Below are positions 43,698-56,868 of a stretch of DNA of 64,000 bases, one piece after another. Numbering within the stretch: the first letter of the stretch is position 1; each line of letters begins with the position of its first letter. Origin of the DNA: Glebionis coronaria (Eukaryota; Streptophyta; Magnoliopsida; Asterales; Asteraceae); contig CM046878.1 in assembly GCA_025667525.1 (NCBI GenBank), forward strand, positions 96,425,237 to 96,489,236, read 5' to 3'. A model generated the notes under the pieces. That model did not search any database. It saw only the letters and a program-made list of their open reading frames with translations, and was not told where the DNA came from. The position numbers and the translations under genes were made by a program.

Positions 43698-45701
43698 ATG
43701 TATTTCACCATGATCAACTACTGGTCCTGGTGGTGGGAAGTTGACAACCAAAGCGACAAGGTTGCTCGCACAGTTCTTACTATCTCGGTCCCGATACTAG
43801 TACTTCTATGGTACAAATGGACCATATCGTATACCAAAAATACCAGACCCCGTTTGCCGCCAGGCCCTTATGGCTTGCCCGTTGTAGGGTATCTTCCTTT
43901 CTTGAGCTCCAACTTACACGAAAGATTCACCGAGATGAGTCACAAATACGGCCCCATATTTAGCCTGTACCTAGGAAGTAAGCTTCATGTTGTCGTGAAC
44001 TCGATTGATCTAGCGAAGGTTGTGGCTCGTGATCTCGACCAGACCTTTGCTAACCGCAATCCTCCGATCACAGCAGTTACGGTAACTTATGGTTTACTTG
44101 ATATTGCATGGTCCAATAACAACGCGCACTGGCGTAACACACGTAAACTTTTGGTGAGCCAAGTGTTGAGCAACGCAAATCTTGATGCATGTCAGGGGTT
44201 TAGAACAGATGAAGTGAGAAAAACAGTTGGTAATGTTTATGCAAAAATAGGTGAAAAAGTTGATATTAACGAAATTGCTTTTGACACCGAGCTTAACGTT
44301 GTGAGAAATATGTTATGGGGACGTAATGAATCTGATGATCTTTTAGAAGGTTTTCGAGAAGTCGAGTTCAAGATGATTGAGTTATTGGGGGCACCAAATA
44401 TATCTGATTTCATTCCGATGTTATCATGGTTTGATCTACAAGGAAGACAGCGCGAAATGCAGAAGCAACATGAACATCTTGATCGAATTTTAGACAACGT
44501 GATCAATGCAAGAATGGAGGGATCAGTGCTTCACGATGATGGAAAAAAGGATTTTCTGCAGATCATGTTAGAGCTTAAAGACCAGAAAGATGGCTCAACA
44601 TCATTGAACGTGATTCAAATAAAGGCTCTACTATTTGTACGTCTTCATAAACCTTCTATATTATTTCTATGGCTTTATATTTACTAGCAAGGACGGAGTC
44701 AGGTGTCCCGCGAGTGTCCGGAAAACCTATGAATAATCTTTGATATAAGTGGGAGAGGCAAAAATAACTTTAAGTAACTTTTATACTTTGGTGACACTTT
44801 ATATTGACAATTTTATGACTTTAGTGACAAATATGTCTCATTAGATGATAATCTTTTTGCAGGGCTAGTGATTTACACAGTCTTATAATTGATTAGGACA
44901 CTAAAAAAACATGCGTTAATCAGTTATATTGTATATATAAACTGCTTAAATTGTTTGTATATTAAGTGTGACAATTAAATTTGTGAGTATCTTAATTAAT
45001 TCCCGTGTAAAAATGTTTACATGGATTTATATAATTAATCAATTATAACATGATTAAATGATGGAATATTGTTATAACAGGACATCTTGACAGCATCAAC
45101 AGATACAACATCCACAATGGTCGAATGGGTGATGGCAGAAATTTTGAATAATCCAGATGTAATGAGACGAGTTCAAGAAGAATTAACAACGGTTATTGGC
45201 ATGAACAATATTGTTGAAGAATTTCATCTCCCGAAGTTAGTCTATTTGGATGCAGTAGTTAAGGAGACATTCAGGGTACACCCTCCACTTCCTCTACTAA
45301 TCCAGAGATGCCCAATTGAATCTTGCACGGTGGGCGGATACACTATCCCTAAGGGTAGTATCGTATATATTAACGTTATGGCAATCCATCACGATCCCAA
45401 GAATTGGACGAATCCGTTGGAGTTCAAACCAGAGAGATTCTTGAACGGAAAATGGGATTATACCGGATATAATTTGAAGTATTTACCGTTTGGATCTGGA
45501 AGAAGAATATGCCCGGGAATCCCTTTGGGGGAAAAGATGTTGATGTATATACTAGCATCACTTTTGCAATCTTTTGAATGGAGCTTACCTAAAGAGGAAG
45601 AGTTTGAGCTTTCGGACGAGTTCGGATTTGTGACAAAGAAAAGGAAACCACTTATAGCTATTCCCTCTCAAAGATTACCCGAAGCAAGCCTCTATTCATG
45701 A
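43698..45701 (+). CDS. Cytochrome P450 gene 1, CYP706-like, two exons
   Basis: Haem-thiolate monooxygenase, presumably anchored in the endoplasmic reticulum and using a P450 reductase. Exon 1 is 43698-44636, the intron 44637-45080 (GT...AG, phase 0, 444 bases), exon 2 45081-45701; product 519 residues. A second in-frame ATG at 43710 matches the start of gene 2 (N-Y-W-S-W-W-W-E) and may be the real start (515 residues). Visible: Trp-rich N-terminus and membrane anchor (~residues 5-45), hinge RLPPGPYGLP (~51-60), I-helix ASTDTT (318-323), ExxR as KETFR (374-378), PERF (430-433), haem loop FGSGRRICPG with Cys457. The I-helix has Ser where Gly is usual. GYLPFL, SDFIPMLSWFDLQG and intron position point to CYP706, a family with known terpenoid hydroxylases; the substrate cannot be told. 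Confidence 0.92.
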
Positions 45702-46140
45702 TACAAATATGTAATTTCATAAATAAGACACTCTACCTTGTTTCTTATCTCTAAAGCTAATTAGCAAACATGATATAATGAAACTCGTAAAATTTAGAGT
45801 GTGCGAAAACCATGAGCTGTAATGCTATTTTTATTGTTCTTCAGGTTGGGGAAATGTATCATACTAAGCAGGTTTTGAGTCGAGTTTTTCTTTTTCTTTT
45901 TTTTGCTGGTTGATAACTTGATTTAGTAATGGATACATAATAAGCGAAATCACATAGATTATTTTTGCAGATTACTCGTATCTTAATATCGTTTGTGGAG
46001 TGTTGCTAGAAACACATTTTACCCTCACGTTTTGATCACCTGATCGAGGAGACTTAACAAGATAAAAGTAGCGCCCGTTGGCCATAAGGTCGGATCCTGC
46101 CAGATTATCAACAATTCCATAAAAAGGTGTAGATTGGCGG
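45702..46140. other. 3' flank of P450 gene 1
   Basis: Probable 3' UTR just after the stop, then unannotated sequence. It ends in GGCGG (46136-46140), the target duplication of element E. Confidence 0.6.
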
Positions 46141-47704
46141 TGTAAAACCCGCATGCTTTTACCATGAATAGTACCCTTAAGATCGTACGTATTAGATTAA
46201 AACTTTCCTATTATAGCATGATTACGATTACGTGTTAGGATTTTACGTATTACGTACGTGTTAGAACACGATAAGTATTTACTACGCATCAGCACGCAAT
46301 AATTATTTGACAATAATTAATCACGAACATGCGATCATGAAATCATGAACGTAATTTAATCACGAGCTAATATTAATTACGTATATATATATTTATTACG
46401 AACACGAATAAATATATTAAGTCACGGTTAATATTTAACGAGAACACGTAAAACACGAACACGAGAACACACCAATATTTTAGACACGGAAAACATTCGG
46501 GTTACCCCTTGTGGGCCCCATTACCACGAAATTAGGGAGGGAGGATGGGCTTAGCCCATCAATTTTTACTAAAACAAGGAATTAGGAAAAAATCACTACT
46601 CATTTTCACTTTACAGAGGATTTTTACAAAAACCTAAAACTTCTCCTCCTCCTTCTTTTCTTTTTTTTGGCCACCACCTTCAAACACACCAAGGAGGTGT
46701 TTGTTGATCTTGGATCTTAGAATTATTGCTAGTGTTCGTGTTTGTTCATCGTTCTTTAGATCCACGCATTCGGTAAATCCTTTAACCCTTATTCTTTTGA
46801 TTTAATCTTTTAAATAATTAAGAACATGTTATGTTTTTTTATAAAACCTAATTAAATCATAGATCTAACATGAATATGGGTTTGGAATAAATCAAAAGGG
46901 TTGTTTAAGGGGTGTTTGTTCTTGGTCGCGCCTAAACCCGAACCCGAGAGGGTCTCGGTTTGGCCATTTGACCACCACCGAGACCATATAGTCCCGGTTG
47001 GTTGGTGTGGGTCCCACGGCAGCATCAAGACAAGGGTGACCCCGAGTTGGTTCGGGGTATGGTGTCGATTTCATGTCCGGTTCATGGTCCTTAGTCAAGA
47101 TCCGGTTCAAGGTGTATGTTTAGATTTTTATTTTTTATGATCTTATGTTAAAATTAAATTAATAACATGACATGATTAATTTAATAACATGACTTAGGTT
47201 ATTTTAATTATTAAAATCATGAAATTATTAACCTAAGTATTTTATATTTTTAAGACTTATAAATTAATTAATTATTTAAAAACCATGGTTATAATTAATT
47301 AATTAACATGACTTACGTTATATTATTAATATATAATAATACATGTTTTAACCTAAGTATTTAACTTTATTTAATTAAAAACATGTTATACTTTAATTAA
47401 ATATTTTAACCTATAGTTTATTTTAATTACATGAAATAATTAATAAACTATACATTATATCATATGACTTAGAAAATAATCATGAAAACACTTACGCTTA
47501 TATACTTAGTTTATTTAACCAACATATTTCTAATTATGGAAGCTTCTATTTTTAGAAACTTATTTAAATAAGGCAGATAATCTATTTATGGAAACGTTCT
47601 ATTTTTAGAAACTTATTTATTTCAGGCAACTAATCTATTTATGGAGACTTATTTAAATAAGGCAGCTAATCTATTTATGAAAACTTTCTATTTTTAGAAA
47701 CTTA

Positions 47705-47940
47705 TCTATTTTAAGCAGTAATTCTATTTTTGGGAACTTTCTATTTTTGGAAACTTTCTATTTTTGGGAACTTTCTATTTTTGGAAACTTTCTATTTTTG
47801 GAAATTTTATATTTTTGGAAACTTTCTATTTTTGGAAACTTTCAATTTTTGGAAACTTTCTATTTTTGGTAACTTTCTATTTTTAGAAACTTTCTATTTT
47901 TGGAAACTTTCTATTTTAGGAAACATGCTATTTTTGTAAA
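47705..47940. repeat. 17-base tandem repeat in LTR
   Basis: About 13 units of GGAAACTTTCTATTTTT with small changes. The matching array in the 3' LTR is at about 54895-55130. Confidence 0.9.
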
Positions 47941-48843
47941 GTTACTTATTATTACACAGTAAGTATAATAATACATGAAATACCAGAAATACTTAATCAG
48001 ATTAAACAGAATATAAGATAAACACAGTTTAAGGCTTTAAACAGTAAAACATGGTAAGAACATATAAAATAAGCTAAGACATGACATAAAACCAGCTACG
48101 TATTTAGTAAGCAGATACTTATTCATGAATGTATTTATGTAGCACTAGTGATACGGAAGTAGGATTCCTCTCAGTTCATCTTCTTCGTTCATTGTACATA
48201 AGGTACGGATTCTCGTCCTTTCAGTATGGACATTCTTTCCTTATTAGGATTTCCCGTATGCAGCCAACTGTTTTCCCAGTATTTGTTTTATATGTTTTTG
48301 AATTGCTTATGTTTAATTAGAATACCTATAGCCATATACATGCATGACTAGTTTCACCTAGTTATGGAGGTACCATAACCATAACATTAGAGGCACTGAT
48401 GTTATGACTTCACCACGGCGGAGTGATTACTCGTGGCGTCCCTTCAGCTTTTGGCCATATTATTATATTTATCATGTGGAGCGTATGGGTGCATCCTAGT
48501 TACATGTTTAAGTCAGGATTTCATGGTGAATGTGGTGTGTGCCTTGCATCCTTCACAAGGAGCGGATCCCTCCTACCCAAAACCAGTATATTAAATTAGA
48601 GGCAGCCCCTCTAATTTGCATGATGAGGTCACCCCTCCAAGTATTCATGCACGGTGGATTTTCATGACCTATATTGGCTAATGGTAAAATATGTAAGCAA
48701 TTTTCATAAGATAAACATAAGGATTTTCAAACTATAAAAACCAGTTTTATGAACATGTTCCAGTTTTCCAGGATTTATACATTTCCGCTGCTATTAAGTC
48801 TCTATTATGTTTTAGTCACTTATACTATGTCTATATCCGTGCA

Positions 48844-48860
48844 CTGAGCGTTTTGCTCAG
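48844..48860. promoter_or_regulatory. LTR hairpin (CTGAGC/GCTCAG)
   Basis: A 6-bp stem with a 5-base loop, conserved at 56023-56039 in the other LTR. It may mark the R region or RNA 3' end; that is inference. Confidence 0.4.
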
Positions 48861-49168
48861 CCGTTACTTTCCTTTCCATGTCCCAAAATGGCAGGTACCC
48901 TAGGAAAGACTCGAGCATTTGGAGGACGTGCATAGGATGGAAGCTGCTAGAGACTTCTTTTCCTTTTTGCCTTCATATACTTATGCTTGTTTAGTCTTTC
49001 ATTCATTTCTTTTGATTTATTACGTTTTGGGCTTATGTTTGGGAACCGATGTTTGATTCCGGTTATCCCTATGGTCATGTAATGTTTTATGCATTTATCC
49101 TTGTATGCTTTGATGACACGCCATAATTACGCGTGACATTCCATTATCAAAATGGGGTGTTACAATTA

Positions 49169-49181
49169 TGGTATCAGAGAC
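49169..49181 (+). other. Primer-binding site, element E
   Basis: TGGTATCAGAGAC, 4 bases after the LTR end; TGGTATCAGAGC is the plant initiator tRNA-Met primer-site consensus. Confidence 0.85.
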
Positions 49182-50804
49182 AAGGATTCGACCTGTAGGC
49201 TCTAAAACTCGACCTGTGACTAGTGGGTAGTCACCAGGAGCTTCCTAAGCCAACGTTTGTTATTCTACGTATTGATGTTTTCAGCGCATTGTTGCTTTAA
49301 CCATGATGTTTTCAGCACCTTGAGGTTTTAACCTTGATGTTTTCATCGATATTGATTTACTAATATGGATGGACAACCGTCATTCATATTTAGTTATGTG
49401 TCATTGTTTCATGCATAATGTTCCTCGAGAACTGTGGCTATGTGGACTGAACCCCAGTAGTTCATAATTAGTCACATAAAATTTTTTCTGATAAGTTTTA
49501 ACAGATGAGTTTCATTTATTTATGTTTCATGTATCATTGATGCAGGGATTATGACTAAGTAATGGTTGGTACAGGACTGGCCCTATTTAGTCGCATGTGC
49601 TTTTATCGAAACTTTTAACTTTGGGACCGACCCATAGGCGTCCCCTCGCACATATAAAGGTTTTTATAAACTACATTATACATTCATGCACTGTTTTTCA
49701 TGCATAAAATTTTTCTCATGATTTATTGGCATAATTTTTTTTTCATGTCCCCTCATAAGTTATTATGTTTTTATGTCAAGTATGTTTTCATACTGTTATG
49801 GTTAACTTTAGTTTCATGCTGATTATGTTATACACTTCTTCATGATAGATGGTTTCATGTTTCTTCATGATAATTCCGTCTTCATGTTGATTATGTCTTA
49901 CGCCTCTTTTGTTATTTACGCTGTCCTGCAAGACATTGTTAGATTTCATTGAATCATGCTTTCATGATAGTCATGGTTGGTTTTCATTGATCATGCTGTC
50001 AGGCAAATCATCGTTGAATTTTGTGTAACCACACTTTAACGTTTCCCGTTACAACCAGAATGATGTCTATGCTAATGCTGCCAGGTTATCATGATGGTTT
50101 TCCTAACCGTTTAACCGATATACTTTCCTTAAATCATGACAAATGATCGACCCCATACCGATCATTTCATGTGCATTCCACGTGTACTCCACGTACCGTA
50201 TTTCATGTGTATTACACGTACCTTGATCCATGTATATTCCACTTGCAATACTTCACGAGTATTCGCTAGTCGATTCTGAATAACCTCAGGCGTATTTTCT
50301 ATTGCTAATATTCTACAAGATTGCTTATGCCGCTCATAACTTGGAGATGTTACTAAAGGTTGATGCTGCTGACGTTCGGAGACGCTACGAGATGCGGATG
50401 CTGTTCACAACCTGGAGATCCTACAAGACGAAGACAAAGGCGTCGGAGCAAAGCAATTGGACGAGAAGATGCTTCACCATCAGACAATTCCCATCAATCA
50501 TTGTCCCTAATTCTTAGTTACATGTCACACGTCATTCGGCTGTCATTTCAGCCATATGAGTGCAAACCGGTACCAGCCGGCCATTCAGCTGAATAGTTAC
50601 ATGAATCACGGTCATGAGAATGACCATCATGGAACTAACAGACAGGACGATAGTAACCACTACTATGACAGCAACTATCCTAGAAATCACAACCGAAACT
50701 CTGACCATGGACGTGATCAGAAATACAAGGATTAGTAGTCCAACCGATCCGCTAATTCTGGCATAATAACCTTATATTGTGGCTATATTTGTTTCACATC
50801 TCGA

Positions 50805-50990
50805 GACACATGTCAAGACATCAGTCAAGAGACATGTCTCACGTATACTTTCTGAAGACACATGTCAAGACATCAGTCAAGACACATGTCTCACGTATAC
50901 CTCCTGAAGACACATGTCAAGACACCAGTCAAGACATATGTCATGCTTATAGTTCCAAGAAACGAGTCAAGACACATGACTCACGTCTAA
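50805..50990. repeat. 52-base tandem repeat, about 3.5 copies
   Basis: Units opening GACACATGTCAAGACA start at 50805, 50857 and 50909, with a degenerate fourth copy from about 50961. Confidence 0.85.
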
Positions 50991-51535
50991 CGATGGAACA
51001 TTTCTAAGAAATTCAGGGTACCCTCCAAGGGTATATCTATTTTGTTGTGCCATGTATTAATCAGGCCACAAGAATTTCTATACCATTATCAGCGCATCAG
51101 TGAGAACTGTCACGTTGCCGATGTCACTTTAATTTCTTTCACCATGGTTCATATATTCATAACCATGAAGGACGCCTTTCGTATTCCCACGTATACAAAG
51201 GTTTTCCTTCAGCTTAATGATGAGATCCAAGCTGCTAACGCATTTCCTCGGACAGACACGAGATGACGTTTTATCCTAATTATGTACTATGAACAGCACA
51301 CCATGCTACGATTCATAATTATGTACGGTAATGTTCATGCTCCAGAATACATTCAGCTTGATTTTCCATCGGGAAAATCTGTACAAATTATCTATGCTTA
51401 CAAGCATGTGCGTTGTTAGCCATGGTCGCTAAAATTTTCTAGTTGTCAGTAAGACACGACCACTTAATTCTTTTACGCATAGCCAGTTGATTATTCCAAA
51501 GTCTTCCTATACATTCCAGAAGAATCTACAAGGAG

Positions 51536-51631
51536 AAGGATGGTACCATGAGATTATGTGTCGACTACCGTTGACTTAAACAAATCACCATTCATGACCA
51601 TTATTCTCCTCCACGTATTGAGAAGATCGGA
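51536..51631 (+). pseudogene. Chromovirus reverse transcriptase relic
   Basis: Reads KDGTMRLCVDYR, a stop, then LKQITIHDHYSPPRIEKI. This matches the well-conserved RT entry of Ty3/gypsy elements, with the expected Glu codon replaced by TGA. Confidence 0.8.
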
Positions 51632-52157
51632 TTCATGATCATGCTGCCAATAGTGACGGGTGAAAGAGTAGGACATGTCCATGACTGCTATTCGTGCACG
51701 ACTCGGTCAGGCTAGATTTATGATTTTGAATTAGTCTCATCAATGCTCCAACAGCATTATGGACTTAATAAATTGAGTTCCATGAACTCATAAGCAAATT
51801 CATCAGTGTTTTCATTGAGGATAACCTGATTTCCTCTAAGCCTAGAGAAGAACAGGAAGACCATATCTGCACTATGTTGCAAATTCTATGACAAGAGAAA
51901 TTCTACCCTGGAAAATTTTCCAATATCAATTCTGTTTGATTACAGTGACACACTGAATCACATGGGTTTCTATGGTTAATCTTACCATGACTCAGCTTAT
52001 GCGTAAAGGAGAGAACCCTACACTACATTAGGTGTTCTAGAAAATCCTACGCTAGGAGAATTCTAGATTCAGAGACTCAGAGTTTCGCAAACTCCTATGT
52101 ATCAAGTTCTATGAAGCAAGATACACTTACGTTCATATATAAGTACCTGACATACCA

Positions 52158-52370
52158 ACAGGTTAAGATAGGACACCAACAGACTGGGATGTTTTCATCA
52201 TCTGAAATTGTGAATTAAAATGGGACAAGATCTCCACGGATTTTGGTTACCAGTTTAACGCAAACTCAGAAGAAGCATGATGCTATCTGGTTTATTACAA
52301 ACAGTTTGATCAAGTCTGCAAAATCCTTACATCCGCAAGGATTTTAGAACTAACAGATTGATCGAACATG
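52158..52370 (+). pseudogene. Chromovirus integrase relic
   Basis: In shifting frames it reads QQVKIGHQQTG, KWDKISTDF, then QTQKKHDAIW. These are the block before the integrase core and the start of the catalytic domain. Confidence 0.75.
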
Positions 52371-53054
52371 TTCCAGCCAAGGCTCATCCGATCACTTGGA
52401 AATTCATCAGTTATCGAGTCAGACAAATATTCATAATTATGCTCCTCAGTTACTTCACGTCTTTATTCTAATTTCACGACTTGCTTTTACGCTCGCGTTC
52501 ATGACACTATTCAAGTTCATGATGGCATTTCAGCTTACGATTTTACGTTCATTTCATTCTGGGAAGTTTTGCAAGAACTTGAGAGACCAGACCCAAGTTT
52601 AGTATAACTCTCCATCATCAGATAGACGTTTTACGTCATATTCCACGTCTCTCCTTGTTGCGTTTGGCGTTACCGCCATGGTATTATATGATCACGATAT
52701 GTTTCACATGTCATGTTCATTCCACGTTCCTCGTATCATGATCAAGATATGTTACAGGTATCATGGATCACGATATGTTTACTCATACTACACTCGCCAT
52801 ATCTCCACGCAGCACGTTCAAAATTTTTCACGTATCACGTTCAAAATTTTTCACGTACTACGTTTCTTTATGTCTCGCGCATCGTTTCTAATTATCATTT
52901 AAGTCAGATTGTCTTGCATCGTAACGTTTCAGTTACCCTAGCACGTTAACTCTTATTTTCCTCGATCGAATTTAGGGGATCTACCTTCCGTTGATAACCA
53001 AGAATTTCTTCGTATTCCAAGTCAAGGTCAGGAGGACCAAGATTTATCATTTGT

Positions 53055-53099
53055 GTCAAGATCTTCTTAAGGAACCGTCCCAAGAGGGAGGCCACTTGG
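53055..53099 (+). pseudogene. Chromodomain relic
   Basis: Reads VKIFLRNRPKREATW, the recognisable core of the integrase-end chromodomain that defines chromoviruses. Confidence 0.65.
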
Positions 53100-53317
53100 A
53101 AACGGACAAGTTCATCCGGACTTTTACCCGTTTTCTCTCATCAATTAGATATGTCCTTTTAGTCACGTCACGTTCCATGTACTTTCAAGACATGTCACGT
53201 TCCACGTTTCTTCTACCATGTCACCTGTACGTTCATTAATCTTACATACCCTCTCAATTTGATTCGGGTATGTTTCTCTTTCAGTTACGTTATCTATAAT
53301 TCAGGGACGAATTATTC

Positions 53318-53335
53318 TTTTTAGGGGGGAAGAGT
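53318..53335 (+). other. Polypurine tract, element E
   Basis: TTTTTAGGGGGGAAGAGT type tract directly before the TG of the 3' LTR. Confidence 0.85.
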
Positions 53336-56300
53336 TGTAAAACCCGCATGCTTTTACCATGAATAGTACCCTTAAGATCGTACGTACTAGATTAAAACTT
53401 TCCTATTATAGCATGATTACGATTACGTGTTAGAACACGATAAGTATTTACTACGCATGAGCACGCAATAATTATTTAACAATAATTAATCACGAACATG
53501 CGATCATGAAATCATGAACGTAATTTAATCACGAGCTAATATTAATTACGTATATATATATTTATTACGAACACGAATAAATATATTAAGTCACGGTTAA
53601 TATTTAACGAGAACACGTAAAACACGAACACGAGAACACACGAGAACACACCAATATTTTAGACACGGAAAACATTCGGGTTACCCCTTGTGGGCCCCAT
53701 TACCACGAAATTAGGGAGGGAGGATGGGCTTAGCCCATCAATTTTTACTAAAACAAGGAATTAGGAAAAGATCACTACTCATTTTCACTTTACAGAGGAT
53801 TTTAACAAAAACCTAAAACTTCTCCTCCTCCTTCTTTTCTTTTTTTTGGCCACCACCTTCAAACACACCAAGGAGGTGTTTGTTGATCTTGGATCTTGGA
53901 ATTATTGCTAGTGTTCGTGTTTGTTCGTCGTTCTTTAGATCCACGCATTCGGTAAATCCTTTAACCCTTTTTCTTTTGATTTAATCTTTTAAATAATTAA
54001 GAACATGTTATGTTTTTTTATAAAACCTAATTAAATCATAGATCTAACATGAATATGGGTTTGGAATAAATCAAAAGGGTTGTTTAAGGGGTGTTTGTTC
54101 TTGGTAGCGCCTAAACCCGAACCCGAGAGGGTCTCGGTTTGGCCATTTGACCACCACCGAGACCATATGGTCCCGGTTGGTTGGTGTGGGTCCCACGGCA
54201 GCATCAAGACAAGGGTGACCCCGAGTTGGTTCGGGGTATGGTGTCGATTTCATGTCCGGTTCGTGGTCCTTAGTCAAGATCCGGTTAAAGGTGTATGTTT
54301 AGATTTTTATTTTTTATGATCTTATGTTAAAATTAAATTAATAACATGACATGATTAATTTAATAACATGACTTAGGTTATTTTAATTATTAAAATCATG
54401 AAATTATTAACCTAAGTATTTTATATTTTTAAGACTTATAAATTAATTAATTATTTAAAAACCATGGTTATAATTAATTAATTAACATGACTTAGGTTAT
54501 ATTATTAATATATAATAATACATGTTTTAACCTAAGTATTTAACTTTATTTAATTAAAAACATGTTATACTTTAATTAAATATTTTAACCTATAGTTTAT
54601 TTTAATTACATGAAATAATTAATAAACTATACATTATATCATATGACTTAGAAAATAATCATGAAAACACTTAGGCTTATATACTTAGCTTATTTAACCA
54701 ACTTATTTCTAATTATGGAAGCTTCTATTTTTAGAAACTTATTTAAATAAGGCAGCTAATCTATTTATGGAAACGTTCTATTTTTAGAAGCTTATTTATT
54801 TCAGGCAGCTAATCTGTTTATGGAAACTTATTTAAATAAGGCAGCTAATCTATTTATGGAAACTTTCTATTTTTAGAAACTTATCTATTTTAAGCAGTAA
54901 TTCTATTTTTGGAAACTTTCTATTTTTGGAAACTTTCTATTTTTGGGAACTTTCTATTTTTGAAAACTTTCTATTTTTGGAAACTTTCTATTTTTGGAAA
55001 CTTTCAATTTTTGGAAACTTTCAATTTTTGGAAACTTTCTATTTTTTGTAACTTTCTTTTTTTGGAAACTTTCTATTTTTGGAAACTTTCTATTTTAGGA
55101 AACATGCTATTTTTGGAAAGTTACTTATTATTACACAGTAAGTATAATAATACATGAAATACCAGAAATACTTAATCAGATTAAACAGAATATAAGATAA
55201 ACACAGTTTAAGGCTTTAAACAGTAAAACATGGTAAGAACATATAAAATAAGCTAAGACATGACATAAAACCATCTACGTATTTAGTAAGCAGATACTTA
55301 TTCATGAATGTATTTATGTAGCACTAGTGATACGGAAGTAGGATTCCTCTCAGTTCATCTTCTTCGTTCACTGGACATAAGGTACGGATTCTCGTCCTTT
55401 CAGTATGGACATTCTTTCCTTATTAGGATTTCCCGTATGCAGCCAACTGTTTTCCCAGTATTTGTTTTATATGTTTTTGAATTGCTTATGTTTAATTAGA
55501 ATACCTATAGCCATATACATGCATGACCAGTTTCACCTAGTTATGGAGGTACCATAACCATAACATTAGAGGCACTGATGTTATGACTTCACCACGGCGG
55601 AGTGATTGCTCGTGGCGTCCCTTCAGCTTTTGGCCATATTATTATATTTGTCATGTGGGGCGTATGGGTGCATCCTAGTTACATGTTTCAGTCAGGATTT
55701 CATGGTGAATGTGGTGTGTGCCTTGCATCCTTCACAAGGAGCGGATCCCTCCTACCCAAAACCAGTATATTAAATTAGAGGCAGCCCCTCTAATTTGCAT
55801 GATGAGGTCACCCCTCCAAGTATTCATGCACGGTGGATTTTCATGACCTATATTGGCTAATGGTAAAATATGTAAACAATTTTCATAAGATAAACATAAG
55901 GCTTTTCAAACTATAAAAACCAGTTTTATGAACATGTTCCAGTTTTCTAGGATTTATTCATTTCCGCTGCTATTAAGTCTCTATTATGTTTTAGTCACTT
56001 ATACTATGTCTACATCCGTGCACTGAGCGTTTTGCTCAGCCGTTACTTTCCTTTCCATGTCCCAAAACGGCAGGTACCCTAGGAAAGACTCGAGCATTTG
56101 GAGGACGTGCATAGGATGGAAGCTGCTAGAGACTTCTTTTCCTTTTTGCCTTCATATACTTATGCTTGTTTAGTTTTTCATTCATTTCTTTTGCTTTATT
56201 ACGTTTTGGGCTTATGTTTGGGAACCGATGTTTGATTCCGGTTATCCCTATGGTCATGTAATGTTTTATGCATTTATCCTTGTATGCTTTGATGACACGC

Positions 56301-56343
56301 CATAATTACGCGTGACATTCCATTATCAAAATGGGGTGTTACA
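53336..56343 (+). repeat. Element E 3' LTR
   Basis: 3,008 bases, collinear with the 5' LTR. Differences are scattered substitutions and small indels, such as a 26-base segment present near 46235 but absent here, and a 10-base duplication here near 53640. Confidence 0.93.
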
Positions 56344-56348
56344 GGCGG

Positions 56349-56868
56349 AAACACCCTGATACGGCCGTGTCAGTCCACCCACAAAGAATAGCTTTGGCAA
56401 CTCTTCTAGGCCTAGAGGAGCAACACCTGGAATGAGACGAGACTCGACTTTTAGTAAAGCTACTTGAAGAAAGATCGAAAGATTGTCAACAATCGTGTGT
56501 GCAAATCACAATCACGAAGTTTGAAAAAAGAAAACTCATTCTATTTTGTTGAAAAATCTTAAGAATCCATGTGCATTATATTTATTGGAAAGTGACAACA
56601 GGAATGGACTGTGATTTGTATAGTACAATTATTATATTTAATAGGAGGGTGACATATCAAATATATGAATATATGTTTATCAATTATTGTTGTTACAAAT
56701 AACGATTAGGTTTGATGTTTATGTCACAAACTCACAATGATCTATTAGATGATGGATCACCTAATCTCGATGTGTGGGTTATGGCCTGGGCTATTAGGTT
56801 TTGCATATCAGTATAAATAATATGCTATCAATAAACACATAATACTTGCGGAATTTCTATCATTCACC
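56349..56868 (+). promoter_or_regulatory. Upstream region of P450 gene 2, with TATA box
   Basis: A TATA box TATAAATA lies at 56812-56819, about 50 bases before the ATG, leaving a short 5' UTR. Element E inserted about 525 bases upstream of the start, so more distal control sequences were displaced by 10 kb. Confidence 0.6.

Larger units (their letters stand above)
46141..49164 (+). repeat. Element E 5' LTR
   Basis: 3,024 bases. Contains a 17-base tandem array (about 47705-47940) and a hairpin CTGAGC-gtttt-GCTCAG (48844-48860). The 79-codon frame at 46901-47140 recurs in the 3' LTR only because the LTRs are copies. Confidence 0.93.
49165..53335 (+). other. Element E internal region, decayed gag-pol
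   Basis: No usable coding frame. Coding relics are listed separately. A His/Asn/Asp/Tyr-rich stretch at about 50595-50740 sits where the end of gag would be expected. A 52-base tandem repeat follows at 50805-50990. Confidence 0.7.
46141..56343 (+). mobile_element. Element E: chromovirus-derived LTR element with dead pol
   Basis: 10.2-kb insertion between the two P450 genes. LTRs 46141-49164 and 53336-56343 start TGTAAAACCCGC and end GGGGTGTTACA, with a perfect duplication GGCGG (46136-46140 and 56344-56348). An initiator-Met primer site (49169) and a polypurine tract (53318-53335) are in place. The internal 4.2 kb has no open frame above about 80 codons but holds ordered relics of RT, integrase and a chromodomain, indicating a Tekay/Del-type chromovirus ancestor. 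The LTRs differ by only a few percent at most, by eye. Confidence 0.93.

Noticed and set aside
45972..46154. Minus-strand 60-codon frame that stays open across the element E target site into 56344-56490
   Set aside because: Without element E the frame is about 95 codons, but it has no upstream start and no family resemblance; chance is a sufficient explanation.
46901..47140. 79-codon open frame, repeated at 54080-54319
   Set aside because: Present twice only because the element E LTRs are copies; no recognisable domain and no start context.
47730..47939. Phe/Leu/Trp-rich open frame
   Set aside because: Pure translation of the 17-base tandem repeat; 17 is not a multiple of three, so all frames cycle.
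50805..50990. CRISPR-like array
   Set aside because: Units are contiguous 52-base tandem copies without unique spacers, and the context is a plant retrotransposon.
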